Of a stretch of 6,659 bases of DNA, positions 6,544-6,659 are shown piece by piece; the first letter of the stretch is position 1; each line of letters opens with the position of its first letter. The stretch comes from Actinomycetes bacterium (lineage in GTDB: Bacteria > Actinomycetota > Actinomycetes > Propionibacteriales > Propionibacteriaceae): assembly GCA_023437345.1 (NCBI GenBank), contig JAEZGC010000231.1:1-6659 (forward strand), given 5' to 3'. The notes beneath the pieces were generated by a model, which saw only the letters and a list, made by a program, of their open reading frames with translations, had not been told where the DNA came from and searched no databases. The position numbers were made by a program, and so were the translations under genes.

Positions 6544-6659
6544 GTGACCGGGATCCCGACAGCGCTGGCCGACCTCGTGCTGGGCGCCCGCTGCGCGGGC
6601 TGCGGGGTGCCGGCCGTGGGTCTGTGCCGCGCGTGCCGGACGGTGGTTGCCGGCGCCCG
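6544..6659 (+). CDS. ComF-family protein, N-terminal zinc-ribbon part, truncated by window end
   Basis: The first 38 codons of a gene running off the right edge. Seen: ALADLVLGARCAGCG followed by LCRACR, giving two CxxC pairs (Cys17/Cys20 and Cys28/Cys31) with a short spacer. This is the double zinc-ribbon that opens ComF/GntX proteins, whose missing remainder is a phosphoribosyltransferase-like domain. ComF proteins are linked to DNA uptake in naturally competent bacteria; the role in actinobacteria is unsettled. A comF gene lying shortly downstream of lpqB is also the arrangement in Mycobacterium tuberculosis. The start GTG has AAGG (6531-6534) 9 nt upstream. The gap from lpqB is 48 nt with no T-tailed hairpin, so co-transcription with mtrAB-lpqB is plausible. 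Confidence 0.88.
   Translation, partial: MTGIPTALADLVLGARCAGCGVPAVGLCRACRTVVAGA

Overview
The window is high-GC (about 70% by eye) actinobacterial chromosome. Three things support this: a tmRNA proteolysis tag ending RTDFALAA at the left edge, the mtrA-mtrB-lpqB cell-envelope signalling cluster that is characteristic of Actinobacteria, and a WS/DGAT-type acyltransferase of the kind common in mycobacteria, nocardioforms and Propionibacteriales. I cannot name the genus. The gene order (ssrA, WS/DGAT, yqgE-like, mtrA, mtrB, lpqB, comF) differs upstream of mtrA from the Mycobacterium order, as I recall it.

Left part (1-399): the 3' portion of ssrA (tmRNA), cut by the window edge inside the tag reading frame. 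It is followed by a small UUCG-loop hairpin and a strong GC-rich intrinsic terminator. About 80 nt further on lies the 3' end of the convergent acyltransferase gene, on the minus strand (400-1653).

Middle (1654-2502): a divergent intergenic region of about 220 nt separates the acyltransferase from a yqgE/algH-family gene on the plus strand. A gap of 67 nt with a -10-like TAGACT then leads into the next block.

Right part (2503-6659): mtrA (OmpR-type response regulator), mtrB (membrane histidine kinase) and lpqB (lipoprotein) are packed with overlapping start and stop codons, so they are very probably translated from one message. A comF-family gene begins 48 nt after lpqB and runs off the right edge. 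By family knowledge, MtrB phosphorylates MtrA, LpqB is an extracytoplasmic lipoprotein that modulates MtrB, and the regulon concerns cell-wall remodelling, division and osmotic response.

I see no mobile element, CRISPR array, phage or defence genes, tRNA gene or new system here. The region looks like ordinary core chromosome. The observations worth a second look are small: alternative starts, a DnaA-box-like 9-mer between lpqB and comF, the hairpin pair after ssrA, and the weakly charged LpqB signal peptide.
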